Assembly (NCBI GenBank): GCA_013813715.1
Contig: JACCRF010000128.1
Coordinates: 1-61,084 of the forward strand
Length of the DNA: 61,084 nucleotides
Direction of reading: 5' to 3'
From: Gemmatimonadaceae bacterium
GTDB lineage: Bacteria > Gemmatimonadota > Gemmatimonadetes > Gemmatimonadales > Gemmatimonadaceae
Part shown: in pieces, positions 50,032 to 59,174 of the stretch
Layout: every line of letters starts with the position of its first letter
Numbering within the stretch: the stretch's first letter is position 1
Position numbers and translations under genes: made by a program
Notes under the pieces: model-generated
Told to the model about the DNA's origin: nothing
The model's database searches: none
The model's input: only the letters and a program-made list of their open reading frames with translations

Positions 50032-51665
50032 TGGCAAGACCGCCGTACCGAACCTTCGCTTTTTGTTTCGTCGCGGTTACCGGCTGCGCGGGGGGAATGA
50101 TGGGCGGCGGTCAGCGGGGCCCGACCACCCGGGCGGAACGAAGCGGATATCTCGAGACTTCGCAATACGCCGACGTTGTCGCGTTTCTCGATTCACTCGG
50201 CGGACGGAGGGAGCTCGCATTCGGCTCGATCGGGAAGACCAGCGAAGGGCGGGACATACCCTATGTTGTCGCGTCACGTCCAGCGGTCTCGACTCCGGGG
50301 GAAGCGCGCAAGCTCGGGCGGCCGATCGTATACGTGCAGGGCAACATCCACGGCGGCGAAGTGGAGGGGAAGGAAGCGCTCCTCGCACTTCTCCGCGATC
50401 TCACGAACTCGAGGCGCGCGAACGTCCTGGACTCGATAGTGCTGATCGCCATCCCGATATACAACGCCGACGGAAACGAGCGGCTCGCTTCGCAGGAGAC
50501 GAACCGCGGGTCGCAGAACGGCCCGGAGATGGTCGGTCAGCGCAGCAACGCGCAAGGTCTCGACCTGAATCGCGATTACATAAAGGCCGAGGCGCCTGAA
50601 ACGCGGGCATCGCTCGCCATGTTCAACTTGTGGGACCCGCACGTGTTCGTGGACCTTCATACGACCAACGGCAGCTACCACGGCTACGCGCTCACTTTCG
50701 CGCCGCCGCTCAATCCCGCGGCGCGGCTCGGTGCCTTCACGCGGGATTCTCTGCTTCCAGTCTTGCGCGAGCGGATGAGGCGTCGGCACAATTTCGAGAC
50801 GTTCGACTACGGCGACTTCGTGTCGGAGGACACACTGTCGCTCGGATGGATCACCTTCGATTCGCGCCCGCGATTCGGCACCAACTATTTCGGACTCCGC
50901 GGTCGCGTGGCGATACTGAGCGAGGCGTACTCGCACGATCCTTTCCAGCGACGCGTGGCCTCCACATATGCCTTCGTGCGGGAGATCCTCTCGTTATCGG
51001 CCGAGCGCGCGACGACGCTTATGAGCGCCCGGCCTGGCGGGGGCGACTCATCGTCGGAAGCGCCGGTGAGGCCGGTGGCGCTGAGATCAGATCTCATGCA
51101 GGCGCCGGATTCCGTAGAGGTGATCGCCGAGTCGGTGGAAAGGACAGGCGACTCGATTCGCACCGAGCCGGGAGTGCCGAAGGGGCAGCGCCGGAGCGGA
51201 CGGTTTACGAGCGTCCGCATGCCCATCTTCGACCGGTTCGAGGCGACGCTCACGCGCCGCCCGCCAGCAGCGTACGCGATCTTCCCCCGTGATACGGTGG
51301 CGGTGAGAGTACTGAGGGAGCACGGCATCCACAGCGATGTCACCACCGCGCCCTGGGTCGACACGGTCGAGGCGTTTCGCGTCGACTCGGTTGTCGTTGC
51401 AGAGAGGCCATTCCAGGGGCACCGTGAAGTCCGACTCGTCGGATCGTGGAGCCGAACCGTGCGCACGATTCCGCGTGGCTCCTTCATCGTCAACATGGCG
51501 CAGCCACTGCTCGATCTCGGTGTTTACCTTCTCGAACCCGAGAGCGACGATGGACTCGCCACCTGGAATTTTTTCGATAGCTCGCTTCGCGCGGGACTGC
51601 CCTTTCCCGTTCTGAGGCTGTTGAGAGGGCCGCCTCGTGATTCTGTGGGAGTCGACCGAGACTGA
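50031..51665 (+). CDS. M14-family zinc carboxypeptidase, exported
   Basis: The 544-residue protein has a short lipoprotein-like leader (AVTGC) and then an M14 domain: NIHGGEVEGKE (His/Glu zinc ligands near 107-110), LDLNRDYIK, VDLHTTNGSYHGY (third ligand His) and a SEAYSHDPF Glu region. It removes C-terminal residues from peptides outside the cytoplasm. About 200 residues after the catalytic domain are beta-rich and unassigned. The ATG at 50031 overlaps the fadJ stop, and its own stop overlaps proline dehydrogenase, which would suit use of peptides as food. Confidence 0.88.
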   Translation: MARPPYRTFAFCFVAVTGCAGGMMGGGQRGPTTRAERSGYLETSQYADVVAFLDSLGGRRELAFGSIGKTSEGRDIPYVVASRPAVSTPGEARKLGRPIVYVQGNIHGGEVEGKEALLALLRDLTNSRRANVLDSIVLIAIPIYNADGNERLASQETNRGSQNGPEMVGQRSNAQGLDLNRDYIKAEAPETRASLAMFNLWDPHVFVDLHTTNGSYHGYALTFAPPLNPAARLGAFTRDSLLPVLRERMRRRHNFETFDYGDFVSEDTLSLGWITFDSRPRFGTNYFGLRGRVAILSEAYSHDPFQRRVASTYAFVREILSLSAERATTLMSARPGGGDSSSEAPVRPVALRSDLMQAPDSVEVIAESVERTGDSIRTEPGVPKGQRRSGRFTSVRMPIFDRFEATLTRRPPAAYAIFPRDTVAVRVLREHGIHSDVTTAPWVDTVEAFRVDSVVVAERPFQGHREVRLVGSWSRTVRTIPRGSFIVNMAQPLLDLGVYLLEPESDDGLATWNFFDSSLRAGLPFPVLRLLRGPPRDSVGVDRD

Positions 51666-52603
51666 TGATCAGCAGCGCACTGCTCTACCTGTCCAATCAG
51701 CCGCAGGTTTTCAACTTCGTTCGCCACAATCGAATGGCGAAGAGCATGGCCAACCGCTTCGTTGCCGGAGAGACGCTCAAGACTGCACTGGCCGCGGTTC
51801 GCAGGTTGAATGCAAAGGGTGTCACAGCATCGCTCGACCTGCTCGGCGAGAGCGTGCACAACGAAGCCGAAGCTCGCGAATCGGCGCGCCAGTACATCGA
51901 GATGATCGACAGTATTCACCGCGACCGGCTCGATGCTAACGTCTCGGTGAAGCTTACCGCGATGGGCCTCGACATCTCGGAGGATCTCTGCGTCGCGAAC
52001 ATGCAGAGCATTCTCGAGCACGCCCACGATCACGGCACGTTCGTTCGCATCGACATGGAGAGCAGCGAGTACACGCAGAAAACGCTCGACCTTTTTTACG
52101 AGCGCCTCTTTCCCTCGTTCCGTGCTTGCGTGGGTATCGTACTCCAGAGCTACCTCTACCGGACGGCGACGGACGTCGAGCAGGCTAACCGTGAGTGCGC
52201 GCGCGTTCGCATCTGCAAGGGCGCGTACAAGGAGCCGGCATCGGTCGCGTGGCCCGAGAAGAAGGACGTTGACGAGGCGTACGTTCGAGCGATGCACGCG
52301 CTGATGTCGGACGGTCACTATCCCGGTATCGCGACGCACGACGAGGCCATCGTTGATGACGCAAAGCGTTTCGCGCGGGAGAACGACATTCCGGCGACCC
52401 AGTTCGAGTTCCAGATGCTTTACGGTGTTCGGCGTGATCTTCAGGAGCAACTCGTGCGCGAGGGCTACCGCATGCGCGTGTACGTGCCCTTCGGGACACA
52501 GTGGTATCCGTATCTAATGCGCAGGCTCGCCGAGCGGCCGGCAAACGTCGCCTTCCTCACCGGGAACGTGATCAGGGAAATGGTCGGCCGCCGTCGCCGC
52601 TAG
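51665..52603 (+). CDS. Proline dehydrogenase (monofunctional)
   Basis: The 312-residue FAD enzyme oxidises proline to pyrroline-5-carboxylate. Motifs of the PRODH barrel are present: LDLLGESV, VSVKLTAMGLDIS, IDMESSEYTQKTLDL, RICKGAYKEP, GIATHDE, FEFQMLYGVRRD and the final RVYVPFGTQWYPYLMRRLAERP, which binds the substrate carboxylate. Length fits the small monofunctional form. It starts in a TGATG overlap with the M14 peptidase. No P5C dehydrogenase is nearby. Confidence 0.93.
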   Translation: MISSALLYLSNQPQVFNFVRHNRMAKSMANRFVAGETLKTALAAVRRLNAKGVTASLDLLGESVHNEAEARESARQYIEMIDSIHRDRLDANVSVKLTAMGLDISEDLCVANMQSILEHAHDHGTFVRIDMESSEYTQKTLDLFYERLFPSFRACVGIVLQSYLYRTATDVEQANRECARVRICKGAYKEPASVAWPEKKDVDEAYVRAMHALMSDGHYPGIATHDEAIVDDAKRFARENDIPATQFEFQMLYGVRRDLQEQLVREGYRMRVYVPFGTQWYPYLMRRLAERPANVAFLTGNVIREMVGRRRR

Positions 52604-52605
52604 AG

Positions 52606-52992
52606 ATGGGCCAATTCCTTCCCGCGGATCACGCCAAGGGCGATGCCAACACAGTAGGAGGCTACGCTGCCGTTCACTCGCGCCCGCCGGCGTTCGAGGG
52701 AAGTGACGGCGCATCGTATAGCGTCGAGGTCATGACCGATGCGACGGGTGATGCTGCGAAGCCGTACGGTGGGTTCCTCCTTTTCGTGAAGTGGGCGGCC
52801 GGCGATCCGGTCGCGGCAGGACATGTCGAGACAGGATACCTGAAGTTCGGCGCAACCGAGGACAAGGCACGCGTGGCCGTCGGAGCGATGACTCTCAACG
52901 AAGCACGGGGCGAGCTCGATCGCGCCATCGCCGGGCGATCCGACCCGGGGCGTCCGTGGTGGGAAGTGATGCGCGACGAGAATACCTCTTGA
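52606..52992 (+). CDS. Conserved hypothetical protein
   Basis: The 128-residue soluble protein starts two bases after the proline dehydrogenase stop. It reads as a compact alpha/beta domain: YSVEVMTDATGDAAKPYGGFLLFVKWAA, then TGYLKFGATEDKARVAVGAMTLNEARGELDRAI, ending WWEVMRDE. I do not recognise the family. Its tight placement in the fadIJ-peptidase-PRODH chain suggests a linked, perhaps regulatory, role. Confidence 0.7.
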   Translation: MGQFLPADHAKGDANTVGGYAAVHSRPPAFEGSDGASYSVEVMTDATGDAAKPYGGFLLFVKWAAGDPVAAGHVETGYLKFGATEDKARVAVGAMTLNEARGELDRAIAGRSDPGRPWWEVMRDENTS

Positions 52993-53045
52993 GAGAGGAG
53001 TGGCGAGACACAGAAGGACTCGGCGCACGCAGAGACACAGACTCG
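52993..53045. repeat. Degenerate GACACAGA/CGCAGAGACACAGA repeat
   Basis: The 53-bp gap before rsgA contains GGCGAGACACAGAAGGACTC and GCACGCAGAGACACAGAC, short units like those of the family 2 and CACAGAT repeats elsewhere in the window. It is too short and diverged to define ends. Confidence 0.4.
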
Positions 53046-54014
53046 ATGGCGACGCTTGGCGTCGTAATGAGCGGTACTGGCGGGATCTGGCGCGTGCGCA
53101 CGATTACCGGAGACACGCTCGAGGTATCGTTGCGCGGCCGGCTCAAAAAGGGCAACGCCGACGCACTCAAACTCACAGTTGGCGACGACGTCCGGCTCGA
53201 CAGGGAGGCCCACGGAAAGAGCTGGGCCATCGCCGAGATATTTCCGCGACGATCGCAACTCGCGCGAAGGGTACCGGGAGGCGGGCACGGCGAGCGGATC
53301 GTCGCGGCAAACGTCGACCAGGTCATCGTGGTGTTCGCCACGGCAAAGCCGGAGCCCCACGTCAGGATGCTCGACCGCTTTCTCGTGATTGCGGAGGGAA
53401 ACAACCTTGAGGCGCGGATCATCATCAACAAAATGGATCTCGCGGACGAAGCGGGGGCGCGCGACCGGTTTCGCGCGTACGAGCGCGCCGGTTATCCGGT
53501 GCATTACACCAGCGTCAAGAAGCGCCTTGGCCTCGATGAGCTCCATGATGCTCTGGCCGGCCGGACGTCCGTGCTGAGTGGACCATCGGGCGTCGGGAAG
53601 TCGTCGCTGCTCAACAACATGTATCCAGGTCTCAACCTTCGCGTCGGGGAGATCAGCGAGTCGGTGAACAAGGGACGCCACACGACGGTGGGTGCGGTTC
53701 TCCATCCGCTGCCGGATCGCGGGTACGTGGTGGATACGCCCGGTCTCCGCGAGGTCGGCATGTGGGGAATGCCTTCCGAGCACCTGGATGGGTGCTTCCC
53801 CGAGTTCAGGCCGAGTCTCGACCGATGCAGGTTTGGGGACTGCACCCACGTCTCGGAGCCCGACTGCGAGGTTCGCGCTGCCGTTGGGCGCGGCGACATC
53901 AGCTCCGAGAGGTATGACAGCTACGCGAAGTTGCGGGCCGAGCTCGAGGAGACCGAGAAGAAATGGGCGAATTCGAAGCCGGTGACACACAGTCCGAGGA
54001 AGCGTGGGCGATAG
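53046..54014 (+). CDS. rsgA: Ribosome small-subunit GTPase RsgA
   Basis: The 322-residue GTPase has an N-terminal OB fold (GIWRVRTITGDTLEVSLRG), then a circularly permuted G domain. G4 NKMD (128-131) comes first, followed by G1 GPSGVGKS (179-186), the GRHTT switch and G3 DTPGLRE. A C-terminal zinc site is formed by CRFGDCTHVSEPDC. It acts in late 30S subunit maturation. ATG 53046 gives the standard N-terminus; the longer open frame upstream is repeat and foreign coding sequence. Confidence 0.95.
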   Translation: MATLGVVMSGTGGIWRVRTITGDTLEVSLRGRLKKGNADALKLTVGDDVRLDREAHGKSWAIAEIFPRRSQLARRVPGGGHGERIVAANVDQVIVVFATAKPEPHVRMLDRFLVIAEGNNLEARIIINKMDLADEAGARDRFRAYERAGYPVHYTSVKKRLGLDELHDALAGRTSVLSGPSGVGKSSLLNNMYPGLNLRVGEISESVNKGRHTTVGAVLHPLPDRGYVVDTPGLREVGMWGMPSEHLDGCFPEFRPSLDRCRFGDCTHVSEPDCEVRAAVGRGDISSERYDSYAKLRAELEETEKKWANSKPVTHSPRKRGR

Positions 54015-54024
54015 GCGGTCTGCG

Positions 54025-54272
54025 TCAGCGAAGGACGGAACATAGAACTACCCTGCTCCCGGCTGCCGGCCACAAAGGGCGCTGCGGGCTACCGGCCCGA
54101 CCAGAACGACGGATGCTCGGCTCGTGGAGCCAGTCTCACACAAACATCTCAACGGCGTCCCTGATCCGTTCAATCCGCCCGATCGCGCATCTGGCGGTTC
54201 CCGTCTCGGCCCGCAGCCGGCAGCGCTTTACCGAGCCGGCCGCCGGCAGCCAGGTGGTTCTAAGTTCCTCAG
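54025..54272. repeat. Family 1 inverted-repeat element between rsgA and hydrolase
   Basis: The 288-bp gap 54015-54302 holds no gene. The left end contains GAAGGACGGAACATAGAAC followed by TACC and GGCTGCCGGC. The reverse complement of the right end reads CTGAGGAACTTAGAACCACC and then GGCTGCCGGC. The centre is CG-rich with repeated CCGGC. It is the best preserved partner of the elements at 40289 and 41045. Confidence 0.7.
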
Positions 54273-54302
54273 TGCCGCAGTTCAGCATCCCTCGACCCGG
54301 CG

Positions 54303-55463
54303 CTATCTCATGACCGCCGCCAGGAATCGCTCGATCGCATACGTGCTGAGCTGCCCGCAGGGCCCATTGAAGAAGTAGTCGCATCCGTGGGTTGCCCAGG
54401 GCAGCTCGAGGTACAGATGCGGCCGACCCGCACTGGCGAGCCGGGCGGTCAGTCTCGCGCTCTGCCTGGCGAATACGAGCTCATCCTTCCTGCCATGGAT
54501 CAGCAGCGTCGGAACGGTGGCCGGGCCCACAAAGTTGATCGGCGATGATGACGCGTACGCGGCGGGAGCCGTTTTCGGATTACCCTGCAGATAGTCCTCG
54601 AGGATGAGAGTGCTGTTGATGACCCTGGGGTTGGACGGATTCTCGTATCCGAAGACCTGATCGCTCGGAGGATACAGGCCGACCACGCCCCGAATCGCCG
54701 GATCGTTCTTCGTGTACGCCGACAGAAGGGCGAGCTGACCGCCTGCCGAGCGGCCGATGAGGGCTATTCGTGTTCGGTCCAAGCCGAACCGTGGCCCATT
54801 CGCCTTCAGATATTCGATTGCGGAGTTGACGTCGTCGGTGGCCGCGGGATGTGGATTGTGAGGCGCGAATCGGTAGCTGATCGCGGCCACGACGTAGCCG
54901 CGGGCCGCGAGGTAACTGTTGAGCGGCGCGAGATCACTTCGGTCGCCTCCGCGCCACGATCCGCCGTGTATCATCACGATGAGCGGAGTGGCCGCAACGG
55001 CACCGGCCTTCGCATACAGGTCGAGCTCCAGGGGCTTGCCGGCGCGCGACGTGTACTGCTCTGCCCTTGTCGTAACCACCGCGGGCGTTGGCGCACCGCG
55101 CAGCATCCCGCCGAGTGTAAACGGGCGCTCGAGCGCCGGTGCTCCGTCCAGCGAATGCGGCGTTGCGGCGCCAAATGCCGTTGTAAGCCGTGCCGGCAGA
55201 TCGCGGGCGACACCATACGCACGGACAATCGGCGACACGGCGAGAACTACCGCGGCCAGGGCGAGCATCGCGGCCGCGCGGCCGATCAGGCTCCGGTGCC
55301 AGCCCGGCAGCAGCACCACAAGCGCGAGGAGCGCGAGCACGAATCCCAGCTCGGTGACCGCGATCGAGGCTTGCCACAGGTTGTAGGTCGGCGCACTGAA
55401 AACGGCGAGCAGTGAACCGAGGAAGACGACGACCGCAGTGAGCAGTCGAAGTGCCGCGATCAC
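54303..55463 (-). CDS. Membrane-anchored alpha/beta hydrolase (BD-FAE/esterase-like)
   Basis: The 386-residue protein has three hydrophobic helices in the first 85 residues, then an outward-facing hydrolase domain: MIHGGSWRGGD, ISYRFAP, nucleophile Ser in IGRSAGGQ, Asp in HGRKDELV, and His in WATHGCDYF. This pattern fits BD-FAE or arylformamidase-type esterases. The start is GTG 55463. The gene converges with rsgA across a family 1 repeat. Confidence 0.87.
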   Translation of the reverse strand: MIAALRLLTAVVVFLGSLLAVFSAPTYNLWQASIAVTELGFVLALLALVVLLPGWHRSLIGRAAAMLALAAVVLAVSPIVRAYGVARDLPARLTTAFGAATPHSLDGAPALERPFTLGGMLRGAPTPAVVTTRAEQYTSRAGKPLELDLYAKAGAVAATPLIVMIHGGSWRGGDRSDLAPLNSYLAARGYVVAAISYRFAPHNPHPAATDDVNSAIEYLKANGPRFGLDRTRIALIGRSAGGQLALLSAYTKNDPAIRGVVGLYPPSDQVFGYENPSNPRVINSTLILEDYLQGNPKTAPAAYASSSPINFVGPATVPTLLIHGRKDELVFARQSARLTARLASAGRPHLYLELPWATHGCDYFFNGPCGQLSTYAIERFLAAVMR

Positions 55464-55541
55464 CCGACCGACCGAGAGCGCAGCGGGCTTACGCCACGCA
55501 GAGAACGCAGACTAAACAGTGCAAGTCCTCGAGCCCGGTGA

Positions 55542-55964
55542 TCACGCTGCGCTCTCCCCCGCCAGCGTCAACTTCCACACGACGGGAATGTCCGGCGAGA
55601 GAGAATCCCGAACGGAGCAGTATTTCGTGACCGCGAGCTCGATCGCGCGCTCGGCGTGGACGCGCTCGATTCCGGTACCTGAGATCGTAAACTCGAGCGT
55701 AATGTGACTGAACCGGCGCGGAATGGTGTCGACACGCTCGCCGGTTACGTGAACGCGGAACGATTCCACCGGAGTGCGCCGTTTCGCGAGAATGTCCACC
55801 ACGTCGACCGACACGCACGACGCGAGGGCGCCGAGCAGCCCTTCCGGCGGGCTCGGTCCAGCGGCGCCGTCTCCGTCGAACAGCGCGCCGGGACGTCCCT
55901 CGCGTCCTGCCTGAAATCTGCGGTCTCCCTGCCACTCGACTTCCAGGAGCGACGGTTGGCTCAC
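55542..55964 (-). CDS. OsmC-family protein
   Basis: The 140-residue protein has the OsmC/YhfA layout. Its Cys lies in [21 protein letters not shown], and the [26 protein letters not shown] and SVRDSL segments follow. The second, C-terminal Cys is also present ([10 protein letters not shown]). Such proteins reduce organic peroxides through two thiols. GTG 55964 overlaps the sulfurtransferase stop by 4 bp, so the two are translated together and share a thiol or sulfur theme. Confidence 0.88.
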   Translation of the reverse strand: MSQPSLLEVEWQGDRRFQAGREGRPGALFDGDGAAGPSPPEGLLGALASCVSVDVVDILAKRRTPVESFRVHVTGERVDTIPRRFSHITLEFTISGTGIERVHAERAIELAVTKYCSVRDSLSPDIPVVWKLTLAGESAA

Positions 55965-56863
55965 TTCGGGCCGCCCTTCTCGATCGGAGCGCGCACCGCG
56001 TTGCCCCATTCCGTCCAGCTCCCGTCGTAGTTCCGGACTTTCTTGTAGCCAAGGAGGCGGGTGAGCACGAACCAGGTATGCGATGATCGCTCTCCGATCC
56101 GGCAATAGGCAACGACATCGTCGTCCTGCTTCAGTCCCTGCTCTTTTTCGTAGATGGCGCGCAACTCATCAGCCGACTTGAAGGTACCGTCCTGATTCGC
56201 GGCGCGCGCCCACGGGACGCTTCGCGCACCTCGGATGTGACCGCCACGGAGAGTTCCTTCCTGCGGGTAATCGGGCATGTGGGTTTTTGCGCCGCTGTAC
56301 TCATCGGGCGAGCGGACGTCAACGAGCGGCAGCCCGGCGTCCGCATGCTCGCGCACCTGATGGAAGAACGCGCGGATCTTTTCGTCGTCCCGTTCCTTCG
56401 CCGTATAGCTCGTCTTTGGAAAATATGGAGCATCGGTCGTCATCGGCCGGCCTTCCTGTTCCCACTTGATGCGGCCGCCGTCGAGCAGCTTCGCGTTAGT
56501 GAAGCCGAACAACTGGAACACCCAATAGGCGTACGCCGCCCACCAGTTGTTCTTGTCTCCGTAGAAGATGACGGTGGTGCTGTCGTCTATCCCTTTCGCG
56601 CGGAGAAGCTTCTCAAACTTCTCGTGCGAGATGTAGTCGCGAAGCACGTCGTCGTTGAGATCCTCGTGCCAGTCTACTTTCTGCGCGCCGGGAATATGTC
56701 CCGTGTCGTAGAGGAGAACATCCTCGTCGCTCTCGAGAATCCTGATCTTCGGGTCCTCCATGTGCGCGGCGAGCCAATTGGTGCTGACCAGCGAATCGGG
56801 ATGCGCGTATCCCTTCTGACCAATCGCGGGATCAGCCGCGGCGTTATGCATTGTGTTCGTCAT
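55961..56863 (-). CDS. Two-domain sulfurtransferase (thiosulfate/3-mercaptopyruvate)
   Basis: The 300-residue protein has an N-terminal structural rhodanese domain ([20 protein letters not shown]) and a C-terminal catalytic one with [11 protein letters not shown] and Cys254 in the loop CRIGERSS. The charged RIGER loop is typical of thiosulfate sulfurtransferases of this group. ATG 56863 lies 5 bases after GGGGAG. It moves sulfane sulfur to acceptors such as cyanide or thiols; with OsmC downstream it forms a sulfur/redox pair. Confidence 0.9.
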   Translation of the reverse strand: MTNTMHNAAADPAIGQKGYAHPDSLVSTNWLAAHMEDPKIRILESDEDVLLYDTGHIPGAQKVDWHEDLNDDVLRDYISHEKFEKLLRAKGIDDSTTVIFYGDKNNWWAAYAYWVFQLFGFTNAKLLDGGRIKWEQEGRPMTTDAPYFPKTSYTAKERDDEKIRAFFHQVREHADAGLPLVDVRSPDEYSGAKTHMPDYPQEGTLRGGHIRGARSVPWARAANQDGTFKSADELRAIYEKEQGLKQDDDVVAYCRIGERSSHTWFVLTRLLGYKKVRNYDGSWTEWGNAVRAPIEKGGPK

Positions 56864-56947
56864 TTCTCCCCTCGGGGCTTTGGGTATGAGAAGCAATCCC
56901 CGCTGTTGGCGACTGTCAACCGGACGCCGCGTTCAGCATCTTTCGGC

Positions 56948-57283
56948 ATGGGGCAATACGCGCATCACGTTTTCGTCTGCACGAGCGGAAAAACCTGTCC
57001 GCTCGCCGGGTCGTTCGAGGTCCACTCCGTCCTGAAAAAGTGCGTCGCCGCGGCCGGCCTGCGCGGAGTCGTGCGCGTCAATCACGCCGGTTGCATGAAT
57101 CAGTGCGGAAACGGACCGATGGTGGTCGTATATCCCGAGAACGTCTGGTATTCGCACGTGGACGAGGCGGGCGCGCGCCGGATCGTCAGCGAACACCTGG
57201 TTTCCGGGCGGACGGTTGACGACTACCGCTACATCGCGCCGCCCGGCGACAACAAAATCGAGCCGGCTGAACCCGATTCATGA
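56948..57283 (+). CDS. Thioredoxin-like 2Fe-2S ferredoxin (first of two)
   Basis: The 111-residue protein has the four cluster cysteines of thioredoxin-fold ferredoxins: Cys11 and Cys17 (FVCTSGKTC), then a CMNQC pair near 49-53, followed by GPMVVVYPENVWYSHVD. Such proteins carry one electron to oxidoreductases. ATG 56948 is 84 bp from the divergent sulfurtransferase start. The stop overlaps the next ferredoxin gene by 4 bp. Confidence 0.9.
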   Translation: MGQYAHHVFVCTSGKTCPLAGSFEVHSVLKKCVAAAGLRGVVRVNHAGCMNQCGNGPMVVVYPENVWYSHVDEAGARRIVSEHLVSGRTVDDYRYIAPPGDNKIEPAEPDS

Positions 57284-57624
57284 TGGCGATCGAAGGCATC
57301 GGGCGGCCTTTCATGGAGCCCTACTCGCGCCATGTGATCGTGTGCACGGGTGACTTCTGCTCCCCCGACCGAAAGGGCCGTGCCCTCTACGCTCAGCTGG
57401 CGTCTCTGCTCCAGCGAGAGGATCTGCTCTTCGGGCCCGACCGGGTAAAGCGTGGCGAGACACCCTGCCTTGGCGTATGCGCGGGCGGGCCCATCGTCGT
57501 GGTCTATCCGGATGGAGTGTGGTATGGGGGCGTAACCCCCGAGCTTCTCGATAGAATCGTCGTCGAGCATCTGAAAGAGGGCAGGGTAGTCGAAGAGGCG
57601 GTATTCCACGGGCTCGCGACATGA
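57280..57624 (+). CDS. Thioredoxin-like 2Fe-2S ferredoxin (second)
   Basis: The 114-residue paralogue of the preceding gene has VIVCTGDFC and CLGVC for the cluster, with [19 protein letters not shown] 12-residue N-terminal extension precedes the fold; an internal ATG (57313) is another possible start. It overlaps both neighbours by 4 bp, so it is made in step with the first ferredoxin and the flavin enzyme, which may take electrons from them. Confidence 0.9.
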   Translation: MMAIEGIGRPFMEPYSRHVIVCTGDFCSPDRKGRALYAQLASLLQREDLLFGPDRVKRGETPCLGVCAGGPIVVVYPDGVWYGGVTPELLDRIVVEHLKEGRVVEEAVFHGLAT

Positions 57625-58664
57625 CATTGGAGCTGGGCATCTACACGTTCGCTGAGCGGACGGCGGACACCAGCACCGGCGAGTTCGTGACGCCGGAACA
57701 GCGTATTCGCGACCTCCTCGAGGAGATCGAGCTGGCCGACGACGTGGGGCTCGACGTCTTCGGGGTCGGCGAGCATCACCGCCCCGACTATCTGGTTTCG
57801 GCGCCGGCAGTCGTCCTGGCCGCGGCTGCCGCGAGGACAAAGACGATCAGGCTTACGAGTGCCGTCACAGTTCTGAGCTCCGACGACCCCGTGCGCGTGT
57901 TCCAGGATTTCGCGACCCTCGATCTCATCTCCGGAGGGCGAGCCGAGATCATGGCCGGCCGAGGATCGTTCATTGAGTCGTATCCTCTGTTCGGCTACGA
58001 TCTTGAAGACTATGACGAGCTGTTTTCCGAGAAACTCGAGATGCTGCTGCGCATCCGCGAGAGCGAGCGGGTGACATGGGCTGGAAAGCTCACGCAGCCG
58101 CTCGACAATCTCGGCGTCTATCCTCGCCCGGTACAGAATCCGTTGCCGGTGTGGATCGCAGTCGGTGGCACGCCGCAATCGGTCGTCCGTGCGGGGACAC
58201 TCGGACTGCCGCTTGCCATCGCAATCATTGGCGGCGCTCCGGAGCGATTCGTTCCGTTCGTCGATCTCTATCGCGAGAGTGCGAGCCGCGCTGGGCACGA
58301 CCCGGAAAAGCTCGGGATCAGCATCAACTCTCACGGACTCATCGCGGACACTTCGCAGGAAGCCGCGGATGCGGCATGGCCACCCTACGCCGACCAGATG
58401 GGCCGAATAGGCCGCGAGCGCGGCTGGCCCCCGCCAAAGAGAAGTCAGTTCGAGGCGGAGCGTTCGCCAGCCGGGTCGATGCTCGTGGGAAGCGCACAGG
58501 AAGTGACCGAGAAGATCCTTCGCGAATTCGAGCTGTTTCGCATGACGCGCTTTCTGATTCAGTTCACGGTTGGAACGTTGCCGCACGCGACGGTGATGCG
58601 CTCCATTGAGTTATTCGGGACCGAGGTCGCGCCGGCGGTGCGGAGGGAAGTGGCCGCGCGCTGA
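57621..58664 (+). CDS. LLM-class flavin-dependent oxidoreductase
   Basis: The 347-residue TIM-barrel protein resembles bacterial luciferase-like monooxygenases: [50 protein letters not shown] and [11 protein letters not shown]-type strands. The family uses FMN or F420 and oxygen on varied substrates, including sulfonates. It ends the three-gene ferredoxin operon and is closed by a strong terminator. Whether it uses the ferredoxins directly is inference from linkage. Confidence 0.9.
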   Translation: MTLELGIYTFAERTADTSTGEFVTPEQRIRDLLEEIELADDVGLDVFGVGEHHRPDYLVSAPAVVLAAAAARTKTIRLTSAVTVLSSDDPVRVFQDFATLDLISGGRAEIMAGRGSFIESYPLFGYDLEDYDELFSEKLEMLLRIRESERVTWAGKLTQPLDNLGVYPRPVQNPLPVWIAVGGTPQSVVRAGTLGLPLAIAIIGGAPERFVPFVDLYRESASRAGHDPEKLGISINSHGLIADTSQEAADAAWPPYADQMGRIGRERGWPPPKRSQFEAERSPAGSMLVGSAQEVTEKILREFELFRMTRFLIQFTVGTLPHATVMRSIELFGTEVAPAVRREVAAR

Positions 58665-58726
58665 CGATCAAGCGGTCGTGGCGTGTCGCCCGCCGGATGA
58701 TGCAGCCTGGTCCCCGAATGAGCGTG

Positions 58727-58760
58727 GCGGGCGCGAGTGAGTCTCGCGCCCGCTTCCTTT
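58727..58760 (+). terminator. Strong intrinsic terminator
   Basis: GCGGGCGCGAG (58727-58737) and CTCGCGCCCGC (58743-58753) form a perfect 11-bp stem with a 5-base loop, followed by TTCCTTT. It ends the ferredoxin-oxidoreductase operon, 62 bp after the stop and just before the next start. Confidence 0.88.
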
Positions 58761-58762
58761 AG

Positions 58763-59125
58763 ATGACGGCCAGATATATCCTGCACCCAGTGCCCATTCC
58801 CTTCAATCCTCGTCGTCTGGCGCTCGGTGCCGCCAGGAAGTTCATCTTCGAGGGACGCGATCCGGAAACGATCCTCGAGCGCATTTCGGGCATCGACCGG
58901 GAAGGCAATATCCTGCCGACACGATTACCCACAACTGAGAAACTCATGTCCCGCTCTCGTGAACGTATTCTCCAGAACCTGGACGAGATGTACACCGAAG
59001 CTTTCGAGCGCGCGAAGGAGTCGGGCGATCAGTCGCAGATGGCATCGCTCGATTTCGCGTACCGGCGCGAGCAGTTGTACTTCGAGATTCTGCTCGACGT
59101 TCGCGATGCTCTGGAGCGACGCTGA
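58763..59125 (+). CDS. Hypothetical protein, helical C-terminus
   Basis: The 120-residue protein begins MTARYILHPVPIPFNPRRLALG. A charged helical region follows (RSRERILQNLDEMYTEAFERAKESGDQSQMASLDFAYRREQLYFEILLDVRDALERR) that may form a coiled coil. I do not recognise it. The start lies directly after the terminator T-run, so it must have its own promoter inside or just before the hairpin, or be read through. It precedes terC by 49 bp. Confidence 0.65.
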   Translation: MTARYILHPVPIPFNPRRLALGAARKFIFEGRDPETILERISGIDREGNILPTRLPTTEKLMSRSRERILQNLDEMYTEAFERAKESGDQSQMASLDFAYRREQLYFEILLDVRDALERR

Positions 59126-59174
59126 GACAGCGCGCCGCCGGGCCGCTGCGCTTCCCTGATCGAGTCACGCGCCC

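Noticed and set aside
59126-59174. yybP-ykoY-type manganese riboswitch before terC
   Set aside because: The gap is only 49 bases, too short for the element, and no matching stems are visible.
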